Origin: Bdellovibrio sp.
GTDB taxonomy: Bacteria; Bdellovibrionota; Bdellovibrionia; Bdellovibrionales; Bdellovibrionaceae
Assembly (NCBI GenBank): GCA_003176075.1
Contig: PSRN01000257.1
Coordinates: forward strand, 1 to 15,866
DNA: 15,866 nucleotides
Direction of reading: 5' to 3'
Shown: positions 1 through 7,621 of the stretch, piece by piece
How positions within the stretch are numbered: position 1 is the first letter of the stretch
Layout: every line of letters begins with the position of its first letter
Made by a program: the position numbers and the translations under genes
The notes under the pieces: model-generated
Database searches by the model: none
Seen by the model: the letters and a program-made list of their open reading frames with translations, nothing else
What the model was told of the DNA's origin: nothing

Positions 1-2
1 CG

Positions 3-1043
3 CGAACGTTGAGCCAGTCCTATGACTACCTGAACTACGATTCGATCGAGGATCGGGAAATGCTCGGTCAAAGGAAATGGGATCGGCGAAAAGATCTGAT
101 TATCTTCGATGAGCTTCACAAGATGCCGAGATGGAAGTCTTGGCTCAAGGGCATTTATGATACGGAAGGAATTCAGCCGCAGATTTTGGTGACGGGCAGC
201 GCCCGACTCAACGCCCTCAGAAAGGTGGGGGATTCACTTGCCGGTCGATTTTTCTACTTTCGCCTGCATCCTTTTGACCTGAAGGAAGTTGCAGCTTCCA
301 ACATGAAAATAACGACGCAAGAGGCGTTTAGCCGATTAATCACCGTCGGCGGCTATCCTGAACCCTTCTTGGAAGGGGAAACTTCCTTTTACAAGCGTTG
401 GCGTCAGACCCATCTTGACGTGATTCTTCGGCAAGATCTTTTAAGCCTCGAGACAGTCCGCGATTTGGCGAGCCTGGAGGTCCTTGTTCAGATTCTACGA
501 TCCAAAGTTGGATCGCCGATTTCGATTAACTCCATTGCCACTGACCTTCAAAAAGACCACAAAACAGTTCAGCGCTGGCTGGCTTTGCTTGAAGAGCTAT
601 TTGTTGTCTTCAAAGTGTCACCGTATTCGCGAGACATCGCGCGGTCCGTGAAGAAAGAGTCCAAGTATTACTTCTTTGATTCAGCTTTTGTGGCTGGAGA
701 TGTCTCGATCAAACTGGAAAACCTGGTGGCCTGTGCGCTTCTTAAAGAAGCTCACTTTCAAACCGATGTGAATGGACGACCCTACCAGCTCTACTTTCTA
801 AAGGTCAAAGGCGGCCGTGAAATCGACTTTTTGCTAAAACCCGAAGAGGAGGAAGATACAGCACTGCTCTTGGAGGTCAAGCGGGCGGAAAGTGAGGCGT
901 CGCCTCATTTCAAGCTTTTTTCTTCTTCTTTCAAACGCCGACACCAAGTTCAATTGGTTGCCGACCTGAAACGAGAGTTCACTACGGCTTCGGGAATCCA
1001 GATCGCCAAGGCGGCAGAATGGCTATCGGATTTCAAAATCTAA
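3..1043 (+). CDS. DUF4143-type AAA ATPase, 5' part missing
   Basis: C-terminal portion of an AAA_14/DUF4143 family ATP-binding protein. The reading frame is open to the left edge, and the first possible start here is only an internal TTG at 9, so the real start and the Walker A motif lie upstream of the window. Visible parts: a Walker B-like strand LIIFDELHK (Asp/Glu codons near 108-113), a sensor-like LVTGSAR, a winged-helix-like middle, and a C-terminal DUF4143 region. That region has the nuclease-like pattern EID (819-827) followed by EVK (873-881), as in the restriction-endonuclease fold these proteins carry. The family is widespread and its cellular role is poorly defined. It has no evident link to sugar metabolism and probably flanks the polysaccharide locus. 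It ends at TAA and converges on the next, minus-strand gene. Family assignment is confident; function is not. Confidence 0.85.
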   Translation, partial: RTLSQSYDYLNYDSIEDREMLGQRKWDRRKDLIIFDELHKMPRWKSWLKGIYDTEGIQPQILVTGSARLNALRKVGDSLAGRFFYFRLHPFDLKEVAASNMKITTQEAFSRLITVGGYPEPFLEGETSFYKRWRQTHLDVILRQDLLSLETVRDLASLEVLVQILRSKVGSPISINSIATDLQKDHKTVQRWLALLEELFVVFKVSPYSRDIARSVKKESKYYFFDSAFVAGDVSIKLENLVACALLKEAHFQTDVNGRPYQLYFLKVKGGREIDFLLKPEEEEDTALLLEVKRAESEASPHFKLFSSSFKRRHQVQLVADLKREFTTASGIQIAKAAEWLSDFKI

Positions 1044-1085
1044 GCGGGTGCGAATTGAAAGCCAAAAATCATCTTCAGGCTGATG

Positions 1086-1865
1086 TCAGTAACTGATCAG
1101 CAGCTTCCGCAGCCAATTCATCAGCCAGAGACGCCGTCGCCAGGGGACTTTCAGCATCACCTTATAATAAAGAATCTGTAAGCCGCTGATCAATCGCGTT
1201 CTCCCCCGCAAAGTGGGACGAAAACTCTCCCCTACATTCAATCCTTCACGATGAGCCCAAGCCAGCGCTTCCGGATACCATTTTCCTTTTTCAATCATAT
1301 TTGCAAAATCGCAGAGCTTGTCGTTGAGACAATAGAATCCATCTGAATAAGACGTTCGATAAGACCCGAGAATTTCAAAATTCCATGGATTTTCTCCCGG
1401 AATCAAAAGCGATTCAAGGCAAGCCTTATCCCAAAAGCCGACGACAACAGCACGATAAGGAGCGCCTCGGTCGTACATGCCGAAAAGGGGATTTTGATGA
1501 GGCTTGTCAGGCTTCGTTGCACGAAAGTATTTGATCAGCCTTGCTTCCTCTGCCCTTTGAAAATCAATGACCTGCTCAAACAGAGAAGCATTCATCGGTG
1601 AGGCCAAAAGAAGATCTTCCAGGATAATAAACAGTCTTCGCTCCGGGACCTGACGCAGAATCCGCAGAAAGCTGGTCGACCAATCGATATCCTCGCCACT
1701 CAGTAAGGTGACGACGCCAGGCTCGCTGCACGCAAGCTCGTTCGATCCCAAATAAACTGGCCACCGGCATTCGGGAAAGTATTTCCTGAAGCAGGCAAAG
1801 AACGCCGGCCAAATATGGGCATATTTGTCGCAGGATAATACCAGGATCGCAAAATCATCCTTCAC
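1086..1865 (-). CDS. Polysaccharide-locus protein, possible glycosyltransferase, 259 aa
   Basis: A soluble protein without signal peptide or clear membrane span. The N-terminus reads as a Rossmann-type strand (FAILVLSCDKY, residues 5-15) followed by an aromatic-rich helix (IWPAFFACFRKYFP) and a second strand WPVYLGSN (35-42). IILEDLLL (80-87, acidic pair E83-D84) resembles the acidic metal/donor motif of GT-A enzymes. Proteins with this SCDKY...W..FF...F and ILED pattern occur in LPS and capsule loci, usually annotated as hypothetical, and I infer a glycosyltransferase-like role. The start is GTG at 1865. The frame stays open for 24 codons upstream, to a TGA at 1937-1935, but contains no other NTG start, and a GAGG at 1874-1871 gives a 5-nt spacing. 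The gene is divergent from the gmd-like operon, and a 12-bp tandem repeat fills its leader. Existence is sure; function is tentative. Confidence 0.75.
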   Translation of the reverse strand: MKDDFAILVLSCDKYAHIWPAFFACFRKYFPECRWPVYLGSNELACSEPGVVTLLSGEDIDWSTSFLRILRQVPERRLFIILEDLLLASPMNASLFEQVIDFQRAEEARLIKYFRATKPDKPHQNPLFGMYDRGAPYRAVVVGFWDKACLESLLIPGENPWNFEILGSYRTSYSDGFYCLNDKLCDFANMIEKGKWYPEALAWAHREGLNVGESFRPTLRGRTRLISGLQILYYKVMLKVPWRRRLWLMNWLRKLLISY

Positions 1866-1867
1866 GA

Positions 1868-1915
1868 AAACCTCAAAGCAACCCTCAGAGAAACCCTCAG
1901 AGAAACCTTCAGAGC
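1868..1915. repeat. Four imperfect 12-bp tandem repeats in the divergent leader
   Basis: Units at 1868-1879, 1880-1891, 1892-1903 and 1904-1915. The two central units are identical (AACCCTCAGAGA on the plus strand); the outer two differ at three and two positions. Read on the minus strand, each unit carries a GAGG or GAAGG core. The units sit directly before the GTG start of the 259-aa gene, in its reading frame, and would encode F/C-S/F-E-G/V repeats if translated. Confidence 0.85.
1871..1874 (-). promoter_or_regulatory. Ribosome binding site (GAGG) for the GTG start at 1865
   Basis: GAGG on the minus strand lies 5 nt before GTG 1865. It decides the start because the frame is open further upstream without another start codon. 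It is the copy nearest the gene in a repeat array that carries several GAGG/GAAGG cores. Confidence 0.5.
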
Positions 1916-2023
1916 AATTGCTAAAAACCTCTGATCAAATTCTAAGGAATCTTCACTGAACTTCAACAACCTGGACTTAATCCTAGACTTGAAAGGTCCA
2001 GATCCGAATGCTTAAATGTTACA

Positions 2024-3055
2024 ATGAAAAAGGCCTTCATCACGGGCGTGACGGGACAGGATGGATCCTACCTTGCGGAGTTGTTGCTCAGCAAGGGTTA
2101 TGAAGTTCACTCCATCTTGCGCCGGTCCTCGGTGTTTACCAGCGCCCGAATCGATCACCTGATGCGCCATCCTCATTTTTTCACCTACCACGGTGACCTG
2201 ACCGACTCGAGCAATTTGCACACGTTGCTGGCCAAGATTCAACCGCACGAAGTGTACAACCTCGGAGCGCAGTCGCACGTGGCTGTTTCTTTTGAAGTGC
2301 CAGAGTACACCGCTGAAGTGGACGCCGTGGGAACCATTCGTCTGCTCAACGCGATCAAGGATGCAAAAATCCGCACCCGCTTCTATCAAGCTTCCACCTC
2401 TGAGCTTTATGGCGGGATTCCGGCGACAGCCCCACAAAGTGAGAAAACACCTTTTCACCCCAAATCTCCTTATGGCGCCGCCAAGCTTTACGCCTATTGG
2501 GCGACCGTAAACTATCGGGAGGCCTACGGCTTGTACGCTTGCAACGGCATCTTGTTCAATCACGAATCCCCCCGCCGGGGCGAAACCTTTGTAACCAAAA
2601 AAATCACCAAGGCGGCGGCGAGAATCAAGCAAGGCCGGCAACCCGATCTCACGCTGGGAAACTTGAACGCCCAGCGCGATTGGGGATACGCCAAGGAGTA
2701 CGTGGAAGCCATGTGGCTGATGCTGCAGCAGGAAACGCCAACCGACTACGTGGTGGCCACGGGGAAGGTCTTCTCAGTCAGGCAATTCGTTGAAATGGCC
2801 TTTGAAGAAGCGGGATTGCAAATTGAATGGCGCGGATCGGGCGCCGATGAAATTGGCGTCAATAAACGAACGGGAGAAATTCTCGTTAAGATCGATCCCA
2901 AGTATTACCGACCCGCTGAGGTCGATTTTCTTTGCGGCGATCCGAGTTTGATCAGCAAGAATCTGGGCTGGTCGGCCCGCACCAATCTTCGCCAGCTCGT
3001 CAAGATCATGGTTCAGTACGATTTGCATCACGACTCCTATGGAGCTGAAGGATAA
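2024..3055 (+). CDS. gmd: GDP-mannose 4,6-dehydratase
   Basis: An extended SDR that converts GDP-D-mannose to GDP-4-keto-6-deoxy-D-mannose with bound NADP, in the cytoplasm. The full family pattern is visible: GVTGQDGSYLAE at the N-terminus (cofactor loop), RRSS(V/S)F at about 33-38, GDLTDSSNL, the catalytic STSE at 124-127, and Y150xxxK154 in SPYGAAKLYAYW. The signature NHESPRRGETFVTKKITKA and a C-terminal RDWGYAKEYVEAMW segment follow. At 343 aa it is the usual length. The start is ATG 2024, followed at once by the canonical MKKAFITG; the ribosome binding site is weak. It heads an operon, with the aminotransferase 3 bp downstream and presumably using its product. Close homologues (DmhA/WcbK) act on GDP-heptose instead. 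A GDP-heptose module is present in this window, so the substrate could be GDP-D-manno-heptose, but nothing in the sequence I can read decides this. Confidence 0.93.
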   Translation: MKKAFITGVTGQDGSYLAELLLSKGYEVHSILRRSSVFTSARIDHLMRHPHFFTYHGDLTDSSNLHTLLAKIQPHEVYNLGAQSHVAVSFEVPEYTAEVDAVGTIRLLNAIKDAKIRTRFYQASTSELYGGIPATAPQSEKTPFHPKSPYGAAKLYAYWATVNYREAYGLYACNGILFNHESPRRGETFVTKKITKAAARIKQGRQPDLTLGNLNAQRDWGYAKEYVEAMWLMLQQETPTDYVVATGKVFSVRQFVEMAFEEAGLQIEWRGSGADEIGVNKRTGEILVKIDPKYYRPAEVDFLCGDPSLISKNLGWSARTNLRQLVKIMVQYDLHHDSYGAEG

Positions 3056-3058
3056 GCC

Positions 3059-4171
3059 GTGGATCGATTTATTCTGCAAATGCAACCCTGGTTCGGTGAG
3101 GAGGAAAAGCAAGCCATCATTGATTATTTGAATGAAGGCGGCTTTATGACCGAGTTCAAACGAACCGAAAAGTTCGAGCAAATGATCGCCGAGTACACCG
3201 GCGCCCGCCATTGCATTGTCGTCAACAACGGGACGATCAGCCTCACCTTGGCGGCCATCGCCCTTGGCATTCAGCACGGCGACGACGTGATTGTACCCAA
3301 TTACTCCATGATCGCCTCACCCAATTCGATCAAGATGATCGGGGCGAACCCCGTCTTTGTCGATGTCGAGCCTGAGACTCTATGCCTCGATGCCGCGCTG
3401 GTTGAAAAGGCCCTGACTCCGGCGACCAAAGCGATCATGTTTGTTTCCGCCAACGGACGGTTTCCACGCACCCGGTTTCCACACGACGGTTACGAGCGCC
3501 TGGCTAGAATCGCTGAGCACGCCGGAATTCCAATCATCGAGGACGCCGCCCAGTCCCTCGGATCTTATTTCCCCGACGGTCAACACATCGGCACCAAAGG
3601 GGCGGTCGGAAGTTTTTCTTTTTCCGCGCCGAAGATTATTTCCACCGGCCAGGGTGGATGCCTGATCACGAACAACGATGAAATCGCCTTTAATTTGCGC
3701 CGGCTCAAGGACTTCGGCCGCTCCGGCGGTGGCAATGACATTCACGATACGATCGGCTACAATTTCAAGTTCACCGAGCTGCAAGCCTGTCTGGGTATCG
3801 AACAAATGAAAAAGGTGCCGTGGCGGGTGAAGCGAAAGAAAGAAATCGCGCAACGTTATCTGAAGAATCTCGCCGGCCTTTCTGGGATCAAACTCTTTGA
3901 TCATGATTTTCGGTGGACGACTCCTTGGTTCATTGACAGTCTTTGCGAGCGAAGAAATGAGCTTCAGGAATATTTAAAGAAGAGAAATATCGGCACCCGG
4001 GTCATGTATCCGCCCATTCACCGGCAAAAGGCTTACCAGCTGAAGGGCGACCACCCGGTCTCTGAAAATGTCGGTGAAAAGGGTCTTTGGCTCCCTTCCG
4101 CCAACCAGCTTGCCGACGCGGAAATTGATCTTATTTGTCAGAATATCACCGCGTTTTACCGGGGTGTATGA
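3059..4171 (+). CDS. DegT/DnrJ/EryC1/StrS aminotransferase, perosamine-synthase-like
   Basis: A PLP-dependent sugar aminotransferase of 370 aa. The fold landmarks are present: VVNNGTISLTLAA near residues 58-70 (phosphate/PLP region), EDAAQSLGS with D162 and Q165 (PLP ring contacts), and FSFSAPKIISTGQGG with the Schiff-base lysine K192. Because Lys is kept rather than His, this should be a transaminase and not a ColD-type 3-dehydratase. The C-terminus (RRNELQEYLKKRNIGTR, then YPPIHRQKAY) matches the GDP-perosamine synthase (Per/RfbE) layout. Placed directly behind a GDP-4-keto-6-deoxymannose producer, the likely reaction is glutamate-dependent 4-amination to GDP-4-amino-4,6-dideoxymannose (GDP-perosamine) or a heptose analogue. 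The start is GTG 3059, with GAAGG in the preceding gene's tail. Family is certain; substrate is inferred from context. Confidence 0.88.
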   Translation: MDRFILQMQPWFGEEEKQAIIDYLNEGGFMTEFKRTEKFEQMIAEYTGARHCIVVNNGTISLTLAAIALGIQHGDDVIVPNYSMIASPNSIKMIGANPVFVDVEPETLCLDAALVEKALTPATKAIMFVSANGRFPRTRFPHDGYERLARIAEHAGIPIIEDAAQSLGSYFPDGQHIGTKGAVGSFSFSAPKIISTGQGGCLITNNDEIAFNLRRLKDFGRSGGGNDIHDTIGYNFKFTELQACLGIEQMKKVPWRVKRKKEIAQRYLKNLAGLSGIKLFDHDFRWTTPWFIDSLCERRNELQEYLKKRNIGTRVMYPPIHRQKAYQLKGDHPVSENVGEKGLWLPSANQLADAEIDLICQNITAFYRGV

Positions 4172-5034
4172 TGGCTCTGGTGAGCGTCGCGCTTCCAGTT
4201 TTCAACAGTGAAAGATTTCTGCGGCCGGCCATCGACAGCATCAGATCGCAAACCCATCAAGAGTGGGAGCTCTTTCTGGTTTACGATCCATGCCGCGATC
4301 AATCGCTCGCTATTTGCCGGCAGTACGAGGCTTTGGATTCACGTATTCATGTCATCGAAAACAAGACTGGCCAGGGCCTTTCCCGCTGCTTGAACCAGGC
4401 GATCGAACAAGCGAAAGGGCTTTATGTCGCCAGGATGGACAGCGACGATATTTCACTGCCCCGCCGGCTCGAACTCCAGGTGGCAACCATGGAGAGTCAT
4501 GCCGACGTGGTCGCCTTGGGCTGCGACATTCAAATCATCAATGAACGCGGCGAGATTGCGGGTGAACGCACTTATTTCTACCAGGACTCCCAGATGCGCC
4601 GGCAAATATACTTTTTCAGTCCTTTTTGTCACCCGGCGATTATGTATAGAAAAAGCGCCCTCGATCAGGTGGGCGGTTACGACACGTCCTACCGGCAAGG
4701 GGAAGATTATGACCTTTATTTTCGTCTGGGCGCGCTTGGAAAATTCATGAATCTTCCCCAGTTTTTGTTTCAATACCGGTTGGTGGCCAGCTCCGCCACC
4801 CATCAAAACACCGCTGAGATCGAACGCGTGACTATCGGGATTCGCGAGAAATACAAGAACGCGCCGGGTTTTCACATGGGATGGGGAGCCGCCCTTTACA
4901 ATCAGGTTCATCGCCTGTCCCTTATTCTTCTTTCGCCCACTTTTCGCACCCGGATGTTCTATTTCTTGCGGAATCGCCCGTGGAATCGCCCCTGGACGCG
5001 AGTCCTTAACGGTCGAGGCGAGTCCTTGAAATGA
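4168..5034 (+). CDS. GT2 family glycosyltransferase
   Basis: A GT-A fold glycosyltransferase of 288 aa, probably acting on lipid-linked or growing glycan at the cytoplasmic face of the inner membrane. It opens with VSVALPVFNSERFLRPAIDSI, has the metal-binding D91-S-D-D in ARMDSDD, and carries the late acidic motif GEDYDLYFR (E179-D180) near the expected catalytic base. There are no transmembrane segments. The frame extends upstream to 4135, but ATG 4168 (next ATG at 4171) starts right at the conserved first strand and overlaps the aminotransferase stop as ATGA, which suggests translational coupling. The C-terminal tail (RNRPWNRPWTR) is encoded by a 12-bp tandem duplication at 4971-4994. Donor and acceptor are unknown; GDP-perosamine or a GDP-heptose derivative would fit the neighbourhood. 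Confidence 0.85.
   Translation: MMALVSVALPVFNSERFLRPAIDSIRSQTHQEWELFLVYDPCRDQSLAICRQYEALDSRIHVIENKTGQGLSRCLNQAIEQAKGLYVARMDSDDISLPRRLELQVATMESHADVVALGCDIQIINERGEIAGERTYFYQDSQMRRQIYFFSPFCHPAIMYRKSALDQVGGYDTSYRQGEDYDLYFRLGALGKFMNLPQFLFQYRLVASSATHQNTAEIERVTIGIREKYKNAPGFHMGWGAALYNQVHRLSLILLSPTFRTRMFYFLRNRPWNRPWTRVLNGRGESLK
4971..4994 (+). repeat. 12-bp tandem duplication in the GT2 C-terminus
   Basis: GAATCGCCCGTG at 4971-4982 is followed by GAATCGCCCCTG at 4983-4994, one mismatch in 12. It is in frame and gives the peptide NRPWNRPW. A second direct repeat of the 10-mer GCGAGTCCTT begins at 4998 and 5018, so the last 60 bp of the gene are built from short duplications. Confidence 0.85.
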
Positions 5035-6116
5035 TCGCCGTCGATCCTTATTCCTATCATTTTCTGCGGGATCAACTTCTTTGCAAGCCACCGCAGGTGT
5101 GGGACGGCCGCGGCCTCCCGATTTACGAGGCCCTGGTGAGAATCCAAGGCGGCGGGAAAACCGTTCACACCTCAGACTACCTGTCTGCCCACCCTGGAAT
5201 TTCCGAGCCCGTGGATTTTTATTCACTCGGCATGCTCAGTCATCGCGAGCTTCGCGGCCGCCCGAATGTTCGCTTTAAGGCCTTTGTGGTTCATGAACCA
5301 CCGGTGTTCGCGCCGCGGCTTTACCGCATTCTTCCGGAACTCACGAGCGTGTTTGAGAGAGTCTATGTCCACAATCTGTCAGGCGATTGCTACTCGCTCA
5401 AAGGCGTGGACCAAAGCAAATTGCGAAAGCTTTATTTTCCGATTCCCTTCAATCACGTCTTGATGCCTTTTTGGGCCCGGCAAGACCGAATCAAGAAATT
5501 GGTGATCATCAATTCGCTGCAGAATCCTTGGATTTATCGGTGCGTGGACATGGTCGGCGTTCAGTCCGCCCGCGGCCTTCGCTTGAATACCCTGTCTGAA
5601 ATTTTCGATTCTTCGTTCACGGGAGAAGAATTTTATTCTTATCGTATCCACGCGGTCGCCGCCCTGGCCGGGTTGAGCGCCATCGACCTTTACGGAATGC
5701 ATTGGAGGCTCGCCCTTTCTCCCCGTATTGTTTGGCCGACCTATTTGTTGAACTATCGAAGGCTGATGTCGGTTTATAAAGGCCCCACGGAGTCCAAATT
5801 CGCGACACTTTCCAAATACGCTTTTTCCCTGGTGATCGAGAACACCGCGATGAAGAGCTGTCTGTCTGAAAAACTATTTGATTGCTTCTATGCCGGATCC
5901 ATTCCCGTCTTTGTGGGTCCCGCCGACGTTGCTGATTTCCTGCCGCCGGAGTCCTTTATCGACGCTCGGCGGATCGGCGATTGGAGAGACGTATGGACTT
6001 ATCTGCAATCTTTGAATCCGCGGCAAATTGAAAATTTCAGGGAGGCCGGCCGGGCCGTTTTCACTTCGGGGCGGGCCCAACCCTTTTTCGATTTTTACAA
6101 CCAAGTCTTTTCATAG
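5031..6116 (+). CDS. GT10 family glycosyltransferase (fucosyltransferase fold)
   Basis: A 361-aa enzyme whose C-terminal half carries the alpha-1,3-fucosyltransferase (GT10) signature. YAFSLVIENT (E270) is followed by LSEKLFDCFYAGSIPVFVG (E280-K281) and then an SFIDARRI segment, which line up with the family's YKF.L.FEN...(T/S)EK...G.(V/I)PV..G...FID pattern. These residues bind the GDP-sugar donor in known members. The N-terminal half (to about residue 165) is divergent and without a signal peptide, so it should act in the cytoplasm. ATG 5031 overlaps the GT2 stop as ATGA. No GDP-L-fucose synthase is visible in the window, so the donor may be the GDP-amino sugar made by the two leading genes, or GDP-fucose made elsewhere. 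Family is confident; donor is open. Confidence 0.82.
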   Translation: MIAVDPYSYHFLRDQLLCKPPQVWDGRGLPIYEALVRIQGGGKTVHTSDYLSAHPGISEPVDFYSLGMLSHRELRGRPNVRFKAFVVHEPPVFAPRLYRILPELTSVFERVYVHNLSGDCYSLKGVDQSKLRKLYFPIPFNHVLMPFWARQDRIKKLVIINSLQNPWIYRCVDMVGVQSARGLRLNTLSEIFDSSFTGEEFYSYRIHAVAALAGLSAIDLYGMHWRLALSPRIVWPTYLLNYRRLMSVYKGPTESKFATLSKYAFSLVIENTAMKSCLSEKLFDCFYAGSIPVFVGPADVADFLPPESFIDARRIGDWRDVWTYLQSLNPRQIENFREAGRAVFTSGRAQPFFDFYNQVFS

Positions 6117-6122
6117 AGGCGA

Positions 6123-7610
6123 ATGCTTTTTAACTCAGTCGAATTTATTCTATTTTTTCCGGCTGTCGTGATCGGTTACTTTTGGATTGTTCCCGCGGCG
6201 TGGCGCTGGCTGTTCCTTCTATTGGCCAGCTGTTGTTTCTATATGGCTTTTATTCCGGAATATATTTTGATCCTTCTGCTCACCATTGGCGTTGATTACG
6301 CGGCCGGTTTGTGGATTGAAAAGAGCCAGGGCCGGCGGCGCAGCGTGGGCGGCGAAGCCGCCACGGGTAAAATTCTTCTCTGGTCGAGCATTCTGGTCAC
6401 CTGTGCCATCCTGTTTTTCTTCAAATATTTGGATTTCGCTTTTTCAATCTTCAACCAACTGCGTGAATCTTTTGATGTCCAGCTGAGCGAACAAGAGAAA
6501 AACAGGATTGGGCTTTATCTTCCCATTGGTTTGTCCTTTCACACTTTTCAGAGTTTGAGCTACGTCATCGAAGTCTACCGTGGACAGCAAAGGGCTGAAC
6601 GACACTTTGGCATTTATGCCCTGTACGTCCTGTTCTTTCCCCAGTTGGTGGCCGGGCCCATTGAACGGCCGCAAAATCTGCTTCATCAGTTTCATGAGAC
6701 TCATTTCTTCAACATTCCACGGGCCGTTTCAGGTCTTCGCCTCATCCTTTGGGGCGCTTTTTTGAAAACCGTGGTGGCGGATCGATTGGGTCTGGTGGTC
6801 GACGCGGCCTACTCGGACGTCCCCCACGCTTCATCTGAACTTCTTTTTTTGGCTTCGGTATTTTTTTCGTTCCAAATTTACGCGGATTTTCAAGGTTATA
6901 CTTGCATCGCCCGTGGGGCCGCCCGGGTGCTTGGCTTTGAGTTGGTGAAGAATTTCAATCGTCCTTACGCCGCCGCGACGGTCGGCGAATTTTGGCGGCG
7001 CTGGCACATGTCGCTTTCAACTTGGTTTCGCGATTACGTCTATTTGCCGCTCGGAGGCAGTCGAAGGGGTCCCTGGAGGTCCGCGCTTAATTTGATGATC
7101 ACCTTCCTCATTTCAGGACTTTGGCACGGGGCCAACTGGACTTTTCTCATTTGGGGAGGACTCAACGGAATTTATGTCGTCATCGAAAAGGCAATCGGGC
7201 TGCACTGGCAAAGACTGCGCCCTCTCGGAGTGCTGGTCACCTACCTGCTGACCTTGCCGGCGTGGGTCTTTTTTCGCGCCGACACGGTCGAGACGGCTTG
7301 CAAAACCTTACTTCAGCTGCCCGCCGGATTTCTGGATCTCGGCGCCCGGTTTTTCAACGGTTCCATCCTCAGCGAGTCCTTCTTCCGCTCCATCAAGTCC
7401 AGTGGCGAGGAACTCATCATCGCGTTGACGGTGTTCGTGCTGATGGAGATCGGCCAATTTCTTGAAGGCGAGGAGGATTTCGGCCAGCTCCTCGCTCCCT
7501 GCCGGTGGTTTAGCCGGTGGGCCCTGTATTTAACCGGCCTCTTGATCGTGCTTTACTCGTGGATGTATTTTCCGGAATCTAAAAAACCGTTTATTTATTT
7601 CCAATTTTGA
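6123..7610 (+). CDS. MBOAT family O-acyltransferase (AlgI-like)
   Basis: A multi-pass inner-membrane protein of 495 aa, the usual AlgI/DltB-group length. It starts with the typical MLFNSVEFILFFPAVVIGYF and has FKYLDF after the early helices, LPIGLSFHTFQSLSYVIEVYRG, FPQLVAGPIERP, and FWRRWHMSLSTWFRDYVYLPLGG. The catalytic-histidine motif is LWHGANWTFLIWG, with H335. Such proteins pass acetyl or other acyl groups across the membrane to modify extracellular polysaccharide, working with a periplasmic SGNH-type partner. The next gene has exactly that look. The start is ATG 6123, 6 nt after the GT10 stop, with GAGG at 6116-6119. Acyl group and acceptor sugar cannot be read from the sequence. Confidence 0.93.
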   Translation: MLFNSVEFILFFPAVVIGYFWIVPAAWRWLFLLLASCCFYMAFIPEYILILLLTIGVDYAAGLWIEKSQGRRRSVGGEAATGKILLWSSILVTCAILFFFKYLDFAFSIFNQLRESFDVQLSEQEKNRIGLYLPIGLSFHTFQSLSYVIEVYRGQQRAERHFGIYALYVLFFPQLVAGPIERPQNLLHQFHETHFFNIPRAVSGLRLILWGAFLKTVVADRLGLVVDAAYSDVPHASSELLFLASVFFSFQIYADFQGYTCIARGAARVLGFELVKNFNRPYAAATVGEFWRRWHMSLSTWFRDYVYLPLGGSRRGPWRSALNLMITFLISGLWHGANWTFLIWGGLNGIYVVIEKAIGLHWQRLRPLGVLVTYLLTLPAWVFFRADTVETACKTLLQLPAGFLDLGARFFNGSILSESFFRSIKSSGEELIIALTVFVLMEIGQFLEGEEDFGQLLAPCRWFSRWALYLTGLLIVLYSWMYFPESKKPFIYFQF

Positions 7611-7614
7611 GAGG
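7609..7614 (+). promoter_or_regulatory. Ribosome binding site (GAGAGG) selecting TTG 7622
   Basis: GAGAGG overlaps the MBOAT stop codon and lies 7 nt upstream of TTG 7622. The other in-frame candidate, TTG 7607, would have no upstream Shine-Dalgarno match. ATG 7615 is in another frame that closes after 92 codons. Confidence 0.5.
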
Positions 7615-7621
7615 ATGGACC

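Larger units (their letters stand above)
1866..2023. other. Divergent intergenic region between the 259-aa gene and the gmd operon
   Basis: Promoters for both directions should lie in these 158 bp. Besides the repeat array, the only promoter-like pair I could find for the plus direction is weak: TTCACT at 1953-1958 and CTTAAT at 1976-1981, 17 bp apart, each 4 of 6 to the sigma-70 consensus. No operator or terminator is evident. Confidence 0.35.

Noticed and set aside
1079..1101. Imperfect dyad GCTGAT...ATCAGC in the convergent junction, as a terminator
   Set aside because: The stem is only 6 bp with an 11-nt loop and no T-run on either strand, so a terminator call is not supported.
1868..1915. 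CRISPR-like array
   Set aside because: The repeats are only 12 bp, directly tandem and without spacers, and no cas genes are present.
2012..2641. 209-codon minus-strand open frame opposite gmd
   Set aside because: It lies wholly antisense to a well-matched Gmd gene and has no recognisable domain; a shadow of GC-rich coding sequence.
4453..5226. 257-codon minus-strand open frame across the GT2/GT10 junction
   Set aside because: Antisense to two genes with clear family motifs and low-complexity basic composition; not a gene.
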